This document shows, piece after piece, positions 44,765-55,100 of a DNA stretch of 64,000 nucleotides. Each line of letters starts with the position of its first letter. Position 1 is the first letter of the stretch. The DNA is from Nonlabens xiamenensis. Lineage in GTDB: Bacteria; Bacteroidota; Bacteroidia; Flavobacteriales; Flavobacteriaceae. The notes beneath the pieces are model-generated. The model was not told the origin of the DNA and made no database searches. It saw only the letters and a program-made list of their open reading frames with translations. A program made the translations under genes and the position numbers. The DNA lies in the NCBI RefSeq assembly GCF_003865345.1, contig NZ_RMVE01000001.1, positions 806,001 to 870,000 on the forward strand, in the 5' to 3' direction.

Positions 44765-45793
44765 ATGGCAATATTTGAACGTGATCCCTGGATTCTTGAT
44801 GTTTATCGCACCTATAGTGGTCCGCGTCATTTATACGTCCGCGGTCGTGCGTTAGAGGATCAACCCTTAAAACATTTTGAACAGCAAACGCTTTACCAAA
44901 CTTTACGCAACACCTGGCGCACCTTTGCTACGGATGAGATACGCAGTGCCTTGGTGGTGCTTACGTTGCCCAACGGTAAAAAATTTGAGACCAAAGCTGA
45001 CCACGAGGGTTATTTTCTATTTGACCTAAAAACAGATTTTGATCTATATGATTTGATCGATGACGAGGGCTATCTTTCTATTTCCGTAGCCTTTGATGAA
45101 GATAATGCCGCTTTCGCGAAAGCGAAACAACAAAAAAGGCTGAAGATCAATAAATTTCCGGGAGAAACCTTGATACCACCCATAGATGCGGGATTTGGCG
45201 TAATTAGCGATATTGATGACACCATCATGCATACCGGTGTGACCAGTTTTTTAAAACTGCGTGTGGCTTTCAATACCTTCTTTAAAAATTATGACCGCCG
45301 CCTGCCGCTCAAAGGAGCTGCCAGTTTTTACCAACTCCTACATCGTGGGGCTTCCTCAAAAGCACAGAATCCAATGTTCTATTTGAGCAATAGTCCCTGG
45401 AACCTGTATAAATATTTAGAAAAATTTCTCGATTTTCACGGTTTTCCCAAAGGCCCGATCTTGTTAAGGGACTTTCCAACTCCTTGGGACCGCACGCCCA
45501 AATTAAAGAGGCCACACAAGGAACACGAGTTGCTAAATATTCTAAAGCACTATCCGAATATGAAATTTATTCTGATAGGGGATTCGGGTGAGCACGACGC
45601 CGATTACTATATCAACGTGGCGCAACAGTATCCAGAGCGAATTTTGGCGATTTATCTGCGCAGCGTCAATCACCGCAGAAAGATGCTGCGGGTTCAATCC
45701 AAAGCAAATAATTTTGATATCTGCCCCATGCTACTGGTCAAAGAATCCAAGGAAGCTGTAGCCCATGCCAGGTCCATGGGATGGATTGTCTGA
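44765..45793 (+). CDS. App1-like phosphatidate phosphatase (DUF2183)
   Basis: This 342-residue protein has the HAD-like catalytic motif ISDIDDTIMHTG near residue 147-158 (D-x-D-x-T), then MFYLSNSPWNLYKYLEKFLDFHG, GPILLRDFPTPWD and FILIGDSGEHDADYY, as in the C-terminal domain of yeast App1 and its bacterial relatives. It probably removes phosphate from phosphatidate or a similar lipid. The N-terminal 140 residues (beta-sheet-rich, with GPRHLYVRGRALEDQPLKHF) are specific to this bacterial type. No signal peptide is visible. The palindrome repeat encodes NAAFAKAKQQKR at about residues 114-125, just before the catalytic domain. Confidence 0.9.
   Translation: MAIFERDPWILDVYRTYSGPRHLYVRGRALEDQPLKHFEQQTLYQTLRNTWRTFATDEIRSALVVLTLPNGKKFETKADHEGYFLFDLKTDFDLYDLIDDEGYLSISVAFDEDNAAFAKAKQQKRLKINKFPGETLIPPIDAGFGVISDIDDTIMHTGVTSFLKLRVAFNTFFKNYDRRLPLKGAASFYQLLHRGASSKAQNPMFYLSNSPWNLYKYLEKFLDFHGFPKGPILLRDFPTPWDRTPKLKRPHKEHELLNILKHYPNMKFILIGDSGEHDADYYINVAQQYPERILAIYLRSVNHRRKMLRVQSKANNFDICPMLLVKESKEAVAHARSMGWIV
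45109..45124. repeat. Palindrome copy inside the App1-like gene
   Basis: An exact 16-bp CGCTTTCGCGAAAGCG (core 45111-45122), read as A-F-A-K-A between the N-terminal and catalytic domains. Confidence 0.92.
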
Positions 45794-45848
45794 TCTTTCA
45801 ATTCCCTAAATTATTGATAAAGAGGTGGAGCTTAGTCCAGCACGTTTT

Positions 45849-45856
45849 TATATTTG
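45849..45856 (+). promoter_or_regulatory. -7 box of the TspO-like gene
   Basis: TATATTTG matches TAnnTTTG exactly and lies 5 bases before the ATG at 45861, which would give a leaderless transcript. No TTG is seen at the usual distance upstream. Confidence 0.45.
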
Positions 45857-45860
45857 ATTG

Positions 45861-46691
45861 ATGTCGAATAAAACTATCTCCATTTTAAATTTATTAAGCG
45901 TTATCATTCTAATCGCATGGAACGCATATGCCAGCAACGGAAACTACAATGGGAAAACAGTAGGTGAGCTCAGCGCAGAATACAATAATCTGTTTACTCC
46001 CGCTTCTTATGCTTTTTCCATTTGGGGATTGATTTTTCTAATGCTGCTGGTATTTGGGATTTATGGTGTTTACACAGCTTTTTCTAAGGGCCAACAATCC
46101 AAGACAAAGAGTTATCGCACCGATGTTGTAAAAACCACGAGCCCCTGGTTCCTGGCGGCCAATGTTTTCTGTACGCTTTGGGTAGTGCTTTGGTTAGATG
46201 AGCATATTGCGGCCTCAGTCATATTTATGTGCGGAATTCTGTTTTGTCTGTTGATGTGCGTGCGATTGTTGGATATGGAAATTTGGGATGCTCCCTTTCC
46301 CATCATTGCTTTTGTGTGGTGGCCATTATGTTTGTATGCTGGGTGGATCAGTGTGGCCCTTATCGCCAACATAGCTGCATTTCTCAACGGAATCTTTGAG
46401 ATCCACATATCCACTCAAATCATTACCACCGCTGTCATGATATTTGTCGCGTTTGCCTTGAATATGGCTATATTATATTTCAGAAATATGCGGGAATATG
46501 CCATGGTATGCGTTTGGGCCTTGGTTGCGATCGGTGTACGACATTATAATGGGCCAGTCAATTATCTCGGCATTTTGGCTTTTGCCCTAGCGTTGTTTTT
46601 ACTGATAGCTGTGGTTTATCACGGCAGCCAGCATATGGATACCCATCCACTGATCAAATTTAAACAATGGCGATCGACTAAAAACTTATGA
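45861..46691 (+). CDS. TspO/MBR-like membrane protein
   Basis: This 276-residue inner-membrane protein has about seven hydrophobic helices and is rich in tryptophan. The ATG at 45861 is preferred to the TTG three bases earlier. Segments such as YNNLFTPASYAFSIWGLIF near residue 44-62 and WFLAANVFCTLWVVLWLDEH near 96 have the pattern of tryptophan-rich sensory (TspO/MBR-like) proteins, but it is longer than the 160-residue classical TspO, so the assignment is to the broader superfamily. The role is unknown; the classical members bind tetrapyrroles. It overlaps the convergent flavoprotein gene by 14 bases. Confidence 0.75.
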   Translation: MSNKTISILNLLSVIILIAWNAYASNGNYNGKTVGELSAEYNNLFTPASYAFSIWGLIFLMLLVFGIYGVYTAFSKGQQSKTKSYRTDVVKTTSPWFLAANVFCTLWVVLWLDEHIAASVIFMCGILFCLLMCVRLLDMEIWDAPFPIIAFVWWPLCLYAGWISVALIANIAAFLNGIFEIHISTQIITTAVMIFVAFALNMAILYFRNMREYAMVCVWALVAIGVRHYNGPVNYLGILAFALALFLLIAVVYHGSQHMDTHPLIKFKQWRSTKNL

Positions 46692-48015
46692 TATCGTTGC
46701 CCCAACTGGGATAAGTAAATATAGTATCCTGTAAGGCATCCATTGTCATTCTTGCTTTCATCGCTATCGCAAACATATTGATTTGCTCGCTTGCACCATG
46801 GCCAACAATATGGGCCCCAAGAATCAAATCGCTGGATTTTTCCACCACCAATTTATATGCATAGAAGTTGGCATTGATGCGTTTGTTATTGAACCAGGCG
46901 CTCGCATCTTTTTGAATTATCTGGTAATCTTTTCCTTGCTCCTTGGCTTGTTGCTCAGTCAGACCTATTCCTGCACAGTTGGGAAGCGTGAATACAACAC
47001 TGGGGATGGCTGGGATATCCAATTCACGCGGATTCTTGGTAATGTTGTCTGCAACCACTTTGGCCTCCCTGCTGCTCAATGGCGTAAGAGGTAGGCTTTT
47101 GCTGGATACGTCTCCGCAGGCATAAAAATGGTCCTGGGTGGTGCTTTGAAGGTATTTATTAACCACCACGCCCTTTTTATCGGTGACCACGCCAGCGTTT
47201 TCCAATTGAAGACTACTGATGGAAGGGACTCTTCCTGCGGTATTAAATACTTTATCAGCGGTAATTTGATGCATCCCATCGTCCATCGCATAATGGACGG
47301 TTAATCGATCTCCATTTTCCTCTAGGCTAGAAACTTGGGCGTTTTTGATGATTTCTATCCCCAGTTCTTCAGAGGCCCGCTCGACAAAACTGGCGGTAAA
47401 AGCTTCAAACGGACCCAACAACTGATCCGATTTTTCTAAAATGTATACTTTACTGCCGGCTCTGGCCAGCATGTGACCGAATTCCATTCCTATGTATCCG
47501 CCACCGACGAACACTACTTTTTCTGGTGCCTTTGTCAATTGGAAAAAATCATCAGATGTGAGCAAATGAGAGGCGCCTGGGATTCCCAAGGGCAGTGTTG
47601 TCATTCCTGTGGCGATCACAAAAATATCAGATTGGATTTTCTGGTCCTCGAGTACGATGTGGTGACTATCCACAAAATGAGCCTCACCGTGAAAGCAGGT
47701 GATTCCTTCTTTTTTTAAGGCTTCTTCTGTGTTATTAGGGATGTCATCCACATATCGATGTGCATACCTGTGGGCGGCATGGAAATCCAGAGTGATGTCT
47801 CCTTGTATGCCATCACCTTGCATGTCCTGAGCCAATTGAAGGGCTTCGGTAGAGGCCAACATCAATTTTTTAGGATCGCAGCCGCGTTGGGAGCAAGTAC
47901 CACCATAAGCCCGGTTATCAATTATGGCCACTGACTTTCCAGCCTTGGCACATTGTTTAGCGACCAATTTTCCAGCCGTTCCAGTGCCGAACACAAACAC
48001 ATCAAATTTTTTCAT
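46678..48015 (-). CDS. FAD-dependent pyridine nucleotide-disulfide oxidoreductase
   Basis: This 445-residue flavoprotein belongs to the glutathione reductase/dihydrolipoamide dehydrogenase class. It has an FAD Rossmann motif (VFGTGTAGKLVAK near residue 8), a redox-active pair GGTCSQRGCDPKK (Cys41 and Cys46), an NAD(P) motif VVFVGGGYIGMEFGHMLARAGSKV near 167, and FAD-binding YACGDVSSK near 302. The C-terminal end, where glutathione reductases have HPTxxE, reads TYPSWGNDI, so the catalytic His-Glu pair of classical members is missing. The substrate is therefore open. It is not LpdA, which would need that pair. It converges with the TspO-like gene. Confidence 0.9.
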   Translation of the reverse strand: MKKFDVFVFGTGTAGKLVAKQCAKAGKSVAIIDNRAYGGTCSQRGCDPKKLMLASTEALQLAQDMQGDGIQGDITLDFHAAHRYAHRYVDDIPNNTEEALKKEGITCFHGEAHFVDSHHIVLEDQKIQSDIFVIATGMTTLPLGIPGASHLLTSDDFFQLTKAPEKVVFVGGGYIGMEFGHMLARAGSKVYILEKSDQLLGPFEAFTASFVERASEELGIEIIKNAQVSSLEENGDRLTVHYAMDDGMHQITADKVFNTAGRVPSISSLQLENAGVVTDKKGVVVNKYLQSTTQDHFYACGDVSSKSLPLTPLSSREAKVVADNITKNPRELDIPAIPSVVFTLPNCAGIGLTEQQAKEQGKDYQIIQKDASAWFNNKRINANFYAYKLVVEKSSDLILGAHIVGHGASEQINMFAIAMKARMTMDALQDTIFTYPSWGNDIISF

Positions 48016-48069
48016 ACCACAAGATATAAAGTAGATCCAGCCCTAGCTATTAAAGAATTCTCAATATTG

Positions 48070-48100
48070 TTGAAGAGGCTGGAAGCAGCACTTATATTTG
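48070..48100 (+). promoter_or_regulatory. Bacteroidota-type promoter of mfd
   Basis: TTG (48070-48072) and TATATTTG (48093-48100) are 20 bases apart, a perfect match to the consensus. The mfd ATG is only 11 bases after the -7 box, so the transcript should be leaderless or nearly so. Confidence 0.8.
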
Positions 48101-48110
48101 CGGATTAATT

Positions 48111-51100
48111 ATGGCTTTTACAAGTATACTCAACCAATATCGCAAGCAGTCACAAACACAACAGCTTCAATCACTTGCATCGCAAGATCAGGGAAGATAT
48201 ACAATTAGTGGACTACAGGGAAGCGCGATATCCATAATATTAAAAATCCTTTTTGAAACGTCAGAAAATCCATTTTTGATCATCGCCAACGATAAAGAAG
48301 AAGCTGCCTTCTATCTGAACGATCTCGAACGTATGATCGGAGAGGATCGGGTGTTGTTTTATCCGGGCAGTTACAGGCGACCCTATCAAATAGAAGAAAC
48401 CGATAATGCCAATGTACTCCTGCGCGCTGAGGTGCTCAATCGCATTAATTCACGACGTAAACCTGCAGTAATTGTTTCCTATCCAGATGCATTATTTGAA
48501 AAAGTAGTGACCCGCAAAGAACTGGAAAAAAACACCTTGAAAATTGCCGTGGGCGATCAGATTTCAATCGATTTTGCCAATGAAGTACTCTTTGAATACA
48601 AGTTCAAAAGGGTAGATTTTGTAACAGAACCAGGTGAGTTTTCGCTGCGTGGTGGAATTTTGGATGTGTTTTCCTTCTCCAATGATGAGCCTTATCGTAT
48701 TGAGTTTTTTGGCAATGAGATTGATTCAATCAGGATCTTTGATGTAGAGACCCAACTTTCCAGTACACAGATCAAGAAAATATCCATCATCCCTAATGTG
48801 GAACACAAAAAATCTGAAGAGAGCAGGGAGAGTTTTTTACAATATGTTTCAAGTAAGACAATGGTCTTTTCCATGAACATGGACCTGCTCTTGGGTAGGT
48901 TGGATGCGCTTTTCGCGAAAGCGGAACAAGCCTACAACGAATTGCAGGGAGAAGTAAGACAATTATTGCCAGGAGAAATTTTTTGTGATGCCAGTCTCAT
49001 CAAACAACAACTGCAAAACTTTCAATATTTTGAGTTCGCCGCCGGATCTACCGATTTGGGCTTTCATACGTCACCACAACCTTCATTTAATAAGCAGTTT
49101 GACTTGCTCATTGAAAACCTGAAGGAAAATCAAGAAAACGGCTATACCAATTACCTGTTCTGTGGTACCGACCAGCAAGCCAAGCGTTTTCAGGACATTT
49201 TTGAGGACATGCAAGCTGATGTACAATACGAGACAGTGGTCATGCCGATTTATCGTGGTTTTCTGGATCATGACCTTAAGATTGCTTGTTATACAGATCA
49301 TCAGATTTTTGATCGCTACCATAAATTTCACCTCAAGAATGGTTATGCGAAAAAACAGGCCATTACGCTTAAAGAATTAAATACGCTTGAAATCGGTGAT
49401 TATGTAACCCATATAGATCACGGGATTGGAAAATTTGGAGGACTGCAAAAAATTGATGTCAACGGTCAAAAGCAGGAGGCCATCAAATTGGTTTACGGCG
49501 AGCGCGATATTCTTTACGTTTCCATCCACTCTTTACATAAAATTACCAGGTATAGTAGTAAGGATGGCAAACCGCCTAAAGTGTATAAACTGGGAAGTCC
49601 TGCCTGGAAAAAGTTGAAGGCTAAAACTAAAAAGAAGGTGAAGGAAATCGCCTTTGATCTGATCCAGCTTTATGCAAAAAGAAGGGCGAAAAAAGGTTTC
49701 CAATACGCTCCAGACGGATATCTACAAAATGAACTGGAGGCCAGTTTTATTTATGAAGACACCCCTGATCAGAGTGCCGCTACTGATGATGTAAAAAAAG
49801 ACATGGAAAGCGATCGTCCGATGGATAGACTCGTGTGTGGTGACGTTGGTTTTGGAAAGACCGAAGTAGCCATCAGGGCGGCGTTTAAAGCAGCGGTCAA
49901 TGGGAAACAAGTCGCTGTGCTGGTTCCAACGACCATATTGGCATTCCAACATGCCAAAACCTTTAAGGAACGTCTAGCCGACTTACCGGTAAAGGTAGAT
50001 TACCTCAACCGTTTCCGAACTGCCAAGGAGCGCAGAACCGTACTTGACGGTCTGGAAGACGGCAGTATTGACATAGTCATTGGTACCCACCAACTGGTGA
50101 ATAAGGCGGTTAAATTCAAGGATCTGGGTTTATTGATTATTGATGAAGAACAAAAATTTGGTGTAGCGGTAAAGGATAAACTCAAGACCTTAAAGGAAAA
50201 CATTGACACCCTTACTTTGACAGCTACTCCTATTCCTCGTACTCTCCAATTTTCGCTAATGGCAGCCAGGGACCTAAGTGTGATCAAAACACCACCACCT
50301 AACCGTCATCCTGTAGAAACCAAGGTGGTGCGTTTTAACGAAGAAATCATACGTGATGCGATAAGCTATGAAATTTCTCGTGGAGGTCAGGTTTTCTTTG
50401 TCCACAACCGTATTGAAAACATCAAGGAAGTAGCGGGTATGATACAGCGCAGTGTACCAGATGCCAAAATAGGCATAGGGCACGGGCAAATGGAAGGTAA
50501 AAAGCTGGAAGAACTGATGCTGGCTTTCATTAATGGAGAATTTGATGTTTTGGTTTCAACTACCATTATCGAAAGTGGGCTGGATGTTCCTAACGCCAAT
50601 ACGATCTTTATCAACAATGCCAATAATTTTGGATTATCAGACCTACACCAGATGCGCGGTAGGGTAGGACGCAGTAACAAAAAAGCCTTTTGCTATTTCA
50701 TCACACCACCTTACGAGGTCATGACCGAAGATGCCCGAAAACGTATTCAGGCGCTGGAAATGTTTTCAGAATTGGGCAGCGGATTCAACATTGCGATGAA
50801 AGATCTGGAAATTCGTGGTTCAGGAGATATTTTGGGAGGGGAACAGAGTGGCTTTATCAACGAAATAGGATTTGATACCTATCAAAAAATATTGAGTGAA
50901 GCTATCAATGAATTAAAAGAAAACGAATTTTCGGAATTATACGAGCAAAAGGAAGAAGACAAAAAGCACGTGAGCGATGTGAGTATAGATTCTGATTTTG
51001 AGTTGTTGTTTCCAGACGATTATATCAATTCAATCACAGAGCGATTGGCCTTGTATTCCAAACTTAACGAAGTGGAGGATGAAAAAGGTCTAGAGGCTTA

Positions 51101-51455
51101 CCGTAAGGAGCTGGAAGATCGTTTTGGACCCTTGCCAGAGGAAGCAGAGCAATTGCTGACCAGCGTTCAGGTGAAGTGGCTGGCAGCAAGGCTGGGACTT
51201 GAAAAAGTGGTGATGAAACAGGGTAAGTTTGTAGGATATTTTGTTTCTGACCAGCAGAGCGGATTCTATCAATCCCCTGTGTTTATGAATATCATTAAAG
51301 CGGTGCAGAACAATCCTAAGCTTTTGCAAATGAAGGAAAAGCAAACCAGGGCTGGCCTGAGATTGTTGTTGACGGTCAACAATGCTCGATCGGTGGATCG
51401 GGTACTTCAAGTCCTGGAATTGATTGCGCCTAAAAAAGTCCAACCGGCAGAATGA
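48111..51455 (+). CDS. mfd: Transcription-repair coupling factor
   Basis: This 1114-residue protein removes RNA polymerase stalled at DNA damage and recruits UvrA. The N-terminal UvrB-like region (LRGGILDVFSFSNDEPYRIE near residue 182) is followed by the RNA-polymerase-interaction domain (EIGDYVTHIDHGIGKFGGLQ near 427), Walker A VCGDVGFGKTEVAIRAAF near 578, LLIIDEEQKFGV near 675, TATPIPRTLQFS near 704 and the helicase C-terminal QMRGRVGRSNKKAF near 848, then the TRCF C-terminal domain. All motor motifs are intact. A near copy of the palindrome encodes ALFAKAEQ near residues 264-271 in the N-terminal part. Confidence 0.97.
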   Translation: MAFTSILNQYRKQSQTQQLQSLASQDQGRYTISGLQGSAISIILKILFETSENPFLIIANDKEEAAFYLNDLERMIGEDRVLFYPGSYRRPYQIEETDNANVLLRAEVLNRINSRRKPAVIVSYPDALFEKVVTRKELEKNTLKIAVGDQISIDFANEVLFEYKFKRVDFVTEPGEFSLRGGILDVFSFSNDEPYRIEFFGNEIDSIRIFDVETQLSSTQIKKISIIPNVEHKKSEESRESFLQYVSSKTMVFSMNMDLLLGRLDALFAKAEQAYNELQGEVRQLLPGEIFCDASLIKQQLQNFQYFEFAAGSTDLGFHTSPQPSFNKQFDLLIENLKENQENGYTNYLFCGTDQQAKRFQDIFEDMQADVQYETVVMPIYRGFLDHDLKIACYTDHQIFDRYHKFHLKNGYAKKQAITLKELNTLEIGDYVTHIDHGIGKFGGLQKIDVNGQKQEAIKLVYGERDILYVSIHSLHKITRYSSKDGKPPKVYKLGSPAWKKLKAKTKKKVKEIAFDLIQLYAKRRAKKGFQYAPDGYLQNELEASFIYEDTPDQSAATDDVKKDMESDRPMDRLVCGDVGFGKTEVAIRAAFKAAVNGKQVAVLVPTTILAFQHAKTFKERLADLPVKVDYLNRFRTAKERRTVLDGLEDGSIDIVIGTHQLVNKAVKFKDLGLLIIDEEQKFGVAVKDKLKTLKENIDTLTLTATPIPRTLQFSLMAARDLSVIKTPPPNRHPVETKVVRFNEEIIRDAISYEISRGGQVFFVHNRIENIKEVAGMIQRSVPDAKIGIGHGQMEGKKLEELMLAFINGEFDVLVSTTIIESGLDVPNANTIFINNANNFGLSDLHQMRGRVGRSNKKAFCYFITPPYEVMTEDARKRIQALEMFSELGSGFNIAMKDLEIRGSGDILGGEQSGFINEIGFDTYQKILSEAINELKENEFSELYEQKEEDKKHVSDVSIDSDFELLFPDDYINSITERLALYSKLNEVEDEKGLEAYRKELEDRFGPLPEEAEQLLTSVQVKWLAARLGLEKVVMKQGKFVGYFVSDQQSGFYQSPVFMNIIKAVQNNPKLLQMKEKQTRAGLRLLLTVNNARSVDRVLQVLELIAPKKVQPAE
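48907..48923. repeat. Near palindrome copy inside mfd
   Basis: CGCTTTTCGCGAAAGCG differs from the 16-bp palindrome by one extra T. The insertion is compensated by its surroundings and encodes L-F-A-K-A. Confidence 0.6.
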
Positions 51456-51570
51456 TAAAAGTAAATGCAATGAGTTGTAGATATCCCTTATCCTTCCGCA
51501 AATAGTTTTCTAGATGATCGCCGGCGATACGGAAAGACTTCCCCCTACAATTGGATTGAGTTGTTATTTC

Positions 51571-51658
51571 TCCCGTTGGTTGTGAATACCTCAGGTTCGT
51601 TGTGCCGCTGGGCTCTCCCGTTTGTCGTGATCCTCTTAAAGTCGCTTTCGCGAAAGCG
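51571..51658 (+). repeat. Extended palindrome element, copy 3 (two 45-nt units)
   Basis: Two related units start at 51571 and 51616 (TCCCGTTGGTTGTGA and TCCCGTTTGTCGTGA), exactly 45 bases apart, and the second ends in the exact 16-bp palindrome at 51643-51658. The same two-unit layout and 45-base period are seen in the in-gene copy at 43822-43918. It fills most of the 205-base gap after mfd and ends 3 bases from the stop codon of the next, minus-strand gene. Confidence 0.85.
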
Positions 51659-51661
51659 GAA

Positions 51662-52099
51662 TTAAGCTAACCATTGGGTCCAAGGTAACCTGGAAAGCAC
51701 TACGATTAAAGCGAGGCTATAGAAAATGGCCAACATTTTAAATTTTCCCTGACTCACCCTTTTCTTTTTATGTTTAGAGTAACCGATGGTCAGCAGAGCT
51801 ACGGCTATGATCATCATTAACGGATGTTCTAGAATCAGCAACCGTACAGCCGGAATTCCCATGGCACCCTCAACGTCCCATCTAGCTAAATTACTGGGTG
51901 TTACATATAATGCGATTCCTAGTAGTAGTTGGATATGAGTGACGATCAGGCCTACTAAAGCCAGACTAAAGTCTTTATTTCCAAATTCTTTTTTACCGAA
52001 ATAACCTATCAGTGAATTGATCGTTGCGATCGTAAGAACGATGAGTAGTAAATAGGCCCATCCGGAGTGCGCTTTCAAAACAATAGTTTCTATTGACAT
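51662..52099 (-). CDS. Four-helix membrane protein with conserved histidines
   Basis: This 145-residue protein has four hydrophobic helices with histidines inside or at the ends of them (KAHSGWAYLLLIV, LIVTHIQLLLGIALYV, LILEHPLMMIIAVALL). This pattern resembles cytochrome b-type small membrane proteins that bind haem with histidine pairs, and relatives in Flavobacteria are often labelled cytochrome B. The haem role is inferred from the histidines only. It has its own promoter, which overlaps the terminator of the upstream TonB-receptor gene. Confidence 0.78.
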   Translation of the reverse strand: MSIETIVLKAHSGWAYLLLIVLTIATINSLIGYFGKKEFGNKDFSLALVGLIVTHIQLLLGIALYVTPSNLARWDVEGAMGIPAVRLLILEHPLMMIIAVALLTIGYSKHKKKRVSQGKFKMLAIFYSLALIVVLSRLPWTQWLA

Positions 52100-52115
52100 A
52101 AAAAAGTATTTGATT

Positions 52116-52148
52116 CAAAAATACTCTAAAATCAAAAACCCTGCTCAA
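52116..52148 (-). promoter_or_regulatory. Promoter overlapping the TonB-receptor terminator
   Basis: On the minus strand TTG (52148-52146) and TATTTTTG (52123-52116) are 22 bases apart, a full match to the consensus. The TTG lies inside the terminator stem, so the two signals are nested. Confidence 0.65.
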
Positions 52149-52163
52149 AAGTTGAGCAGGGTT
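52134..52163 (-). terminator. Terminator of the Oar-like receptor gene
   Basis: A perfect 12-bp stem (AACCCTGCTCAA / TTGAGCAGGGTT) with a 3-base loop is followed on the minus strand by five T. Confidence 0.88.
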
Positions 52164-52187
52164 CTAGAATTTTTTTGAAGGTTTAGC

Positions 52188-55100
52188 TTAGTTAAAGATA
52201 TATCTAAGACCGACCTGCATTTGCCATCTTGAAGAACGTGTACCACCGTCATCTACTACTTCTATGCTATCATTGGTAAATGAAGGATTAAAGGTAAATT
52301 CTGGATCTGGACCTCCTTGCTCGGTAGTGATTAATCCTACCTCTCCAAAGTTGGGTACAAAAGTGCGCTCTCCCCAATCTTTATTCAAGAAGTTGGCTAC
52401 GTTGAATAGATCCAAGGATAATTGTAGCGTATTCCTTTTATCTTTATTGGCTCCAGTATAAATGGAGAAGTCCTGTAGCACTTTCAAATCAATGCTGTGA
52501 TTCCAGCTTGCACGGCTACCATTTCTCTCAGCATATTCACCTCTACGCTCGCTCAGGTAGTCATTATTCTCGATAAATGCATCCAAAGCTTCCCATTGCT
52601 GTTGGGCAGTAAAGATGGTGGCACCAGTGTCATCATCAAGAATTGGAACCAGATTAATTTCAGATTGGTTTCTCGGGATATAAATCAAGGCGTTGTCTCT
52701 TGAGTCATCACCTAACAAATCACGTCCCTCATTATAGATATAGGAGATACGCTGACCATTTTGACCTGTATAGAACAGTCCAAAACTAGTACGGATATTA
52801 TCATTCCAATTGATTTCGTAAGTAGCGTTGGCAGTCACGCGGTGACCGGTTGCAAATAGATCATTACCGTTTCTGGCCGTGTTTTTACCATTAACGGTTA
52901 CCACATTTCTCCACTGGCTACTGTTTTGAGAAGACGTACCTTCAAAAACCGACTTACCATTACCATAGGTATAGGCTACCTGCCCGCCAAAACCATTCTT
53001 GACTGGCTTGGTAAGACTGAAAGTCGCATTGTAAGACCAACCCTCATTGGTGTTAGTTCCTAAGTAGATATTACTGTATGTGTTGTCAATTCTATCTCTG
53101 TTCCAGTACAATCTGTCATCAGCGCCATTCAGGCTACCTTGTGGTCCAACTGTATTCAGATTTTCGTAAGTAACATTATTCAATGTTTCATTATAAAGGA
53201 AATCTGCCGAAGCAATCAATCCCCAAAGTTTCAATTTTTGATCGATTCCCAAGTTGTACTTCATTACTTGAGGTAGTTTAAATTCGGGAGCAAACAAGTC
53301 GATTTGACCTCCTAGTTGACCGCTGCCTGGAGCAGCGCCATTTCCGATAGGTTGGTTGTTTGGATCTCCTACAAAGAACACCTCGTCATTGTCAAAATCT
53401 CTTTCATCAACTCCACCTACAGAAACACCATTGTTGTTATAGGTACCACCTGGCCATACCAACGGAATTCTAGAGGTAAATACACCCATTCCTCCACGGA
53501 TTTGTGTGCTGTTGTCTCCGTTGACATCCCAGTTAAATCCAACTCGAGGTGCAACATGGATTTGACTTTTGATTTCCTTTCCAACTCTTGCTCCTTGAAG
53601 ATCTTTTCCTGCTGCTTCTAGCAAGGCTACAGTTCTAGTATTGAAGTCTTCATTCACTGTTCCTGTAGAGAAGAAAGGAACATCAAATCTTACGCCGTAT
53701 GTCAATTTGAAGTTTTCAGTTAAATTCCAGGCATCCTGCGCATAGAGGCCTAACTGTGAATATTCAAAGGCAGCTGCAGCTGCCTGAATGTCGTCACCAC
53801 CTACACCTGCTGGATCCAACAGTGAATAACTATAATCATAAGCATCGGCTGCTACATCATCGCTAGGATCTGCATTTAAATAAGTATTAAAGTCGGCAAG
53901 ACTCAAGAATTGGTATTGTCCAAAGTTTTGACGTACAAATACGTTACGTACGTCAAAATATTCAAAGTTCCCACCAATGGTGATATTATGAGCACCTTTC
54001 TGAATATCAAAGTTGTTGGTCACGGTCAATACAGATTGTTCCAAGAGGTTGGCCGTAGAAAAAGCTTCTGAACCAAAAGTAATGCTACTGTTTTGGCCAT
54101 CATCGATACTTACTCTGGGGAAAGGATTTCCTATAGGATCACGGTCATCATTCACTGTGGTATAACCAATGATCAAGTTGTTGGACAAGTTTCCTCCGTT
54201 GGTAGCTCTCCACTCAAAGGTAGTTGAGTTGGTTTCTGATGGAAAGAATATACCTGCATTTGCAAAATTGATGTTAGCCCTGTTACTGAGGCTAGGCGAG
54301 TTGGATTCCCCACGTACATAATTGTGCTTTAAAGTAAAGCTGTGCTTATCATTAAGGTTATAGTCCAGTCTGGCTAAGAATTTGTCAGAGACCAAGGTCT
54401 GGGTTCCGTCCTCAAAATTTCCAGGATCATAACCAAATGTGTCGATCAAGCCTTGTCTTAAGGTATTGAGCTCTGCTACTGTAGAGTTTCCAGTGTATCC
54501 ATCGGCATCAAAAAAGCGCGGTGTTTCCTCATCTTGTCTTTCATAATTGACAAAAAAGAACAATTTATCTTTGATAATAGGGCCGCCCACACGTACACCG
54601 TAAAGTTGAGCACTGAATTCATCCAGTTTTTCTCTGTCCTCTACGTCAAAAGCTCCTGGAGTTTTTCCGGCCAGATCTTCATTTCTGTAGTATCCATAAA
54701 CACTTCCAGAAAATTCATTAGTTCCTGATCTGGTGATAGCATTGATTGCACCACCGGCAAAACCAGATTGACGTACATCAAAGGGAGCTAGGTTTACGGA
54801 AAAAGATTCAATCGCGTCCAGGGAGATTGGATTAACGCCGATTTGTCCCCCATTGGTACCTGTTGACGATAGTCCAAACACATCATTGTTAACAGTTCCA
54901 TCCACGTAAAAGGAGTTGTACCTGTTGTTTTGTCCGCCAAGAGAGATCGCGCCATCCTCACTTACGTCAGCTTGCGGAGTTTTTCTCAATAAATCCGAGA
55001 TATTTCTGGTTGTGGTAGGAAGTGTGTTGATCTCACGGGTAGAGATATTGGTTTCAGTTCCAGTTTTTCCAGAATCAAAAATCCCATCCCTGACAGCATT

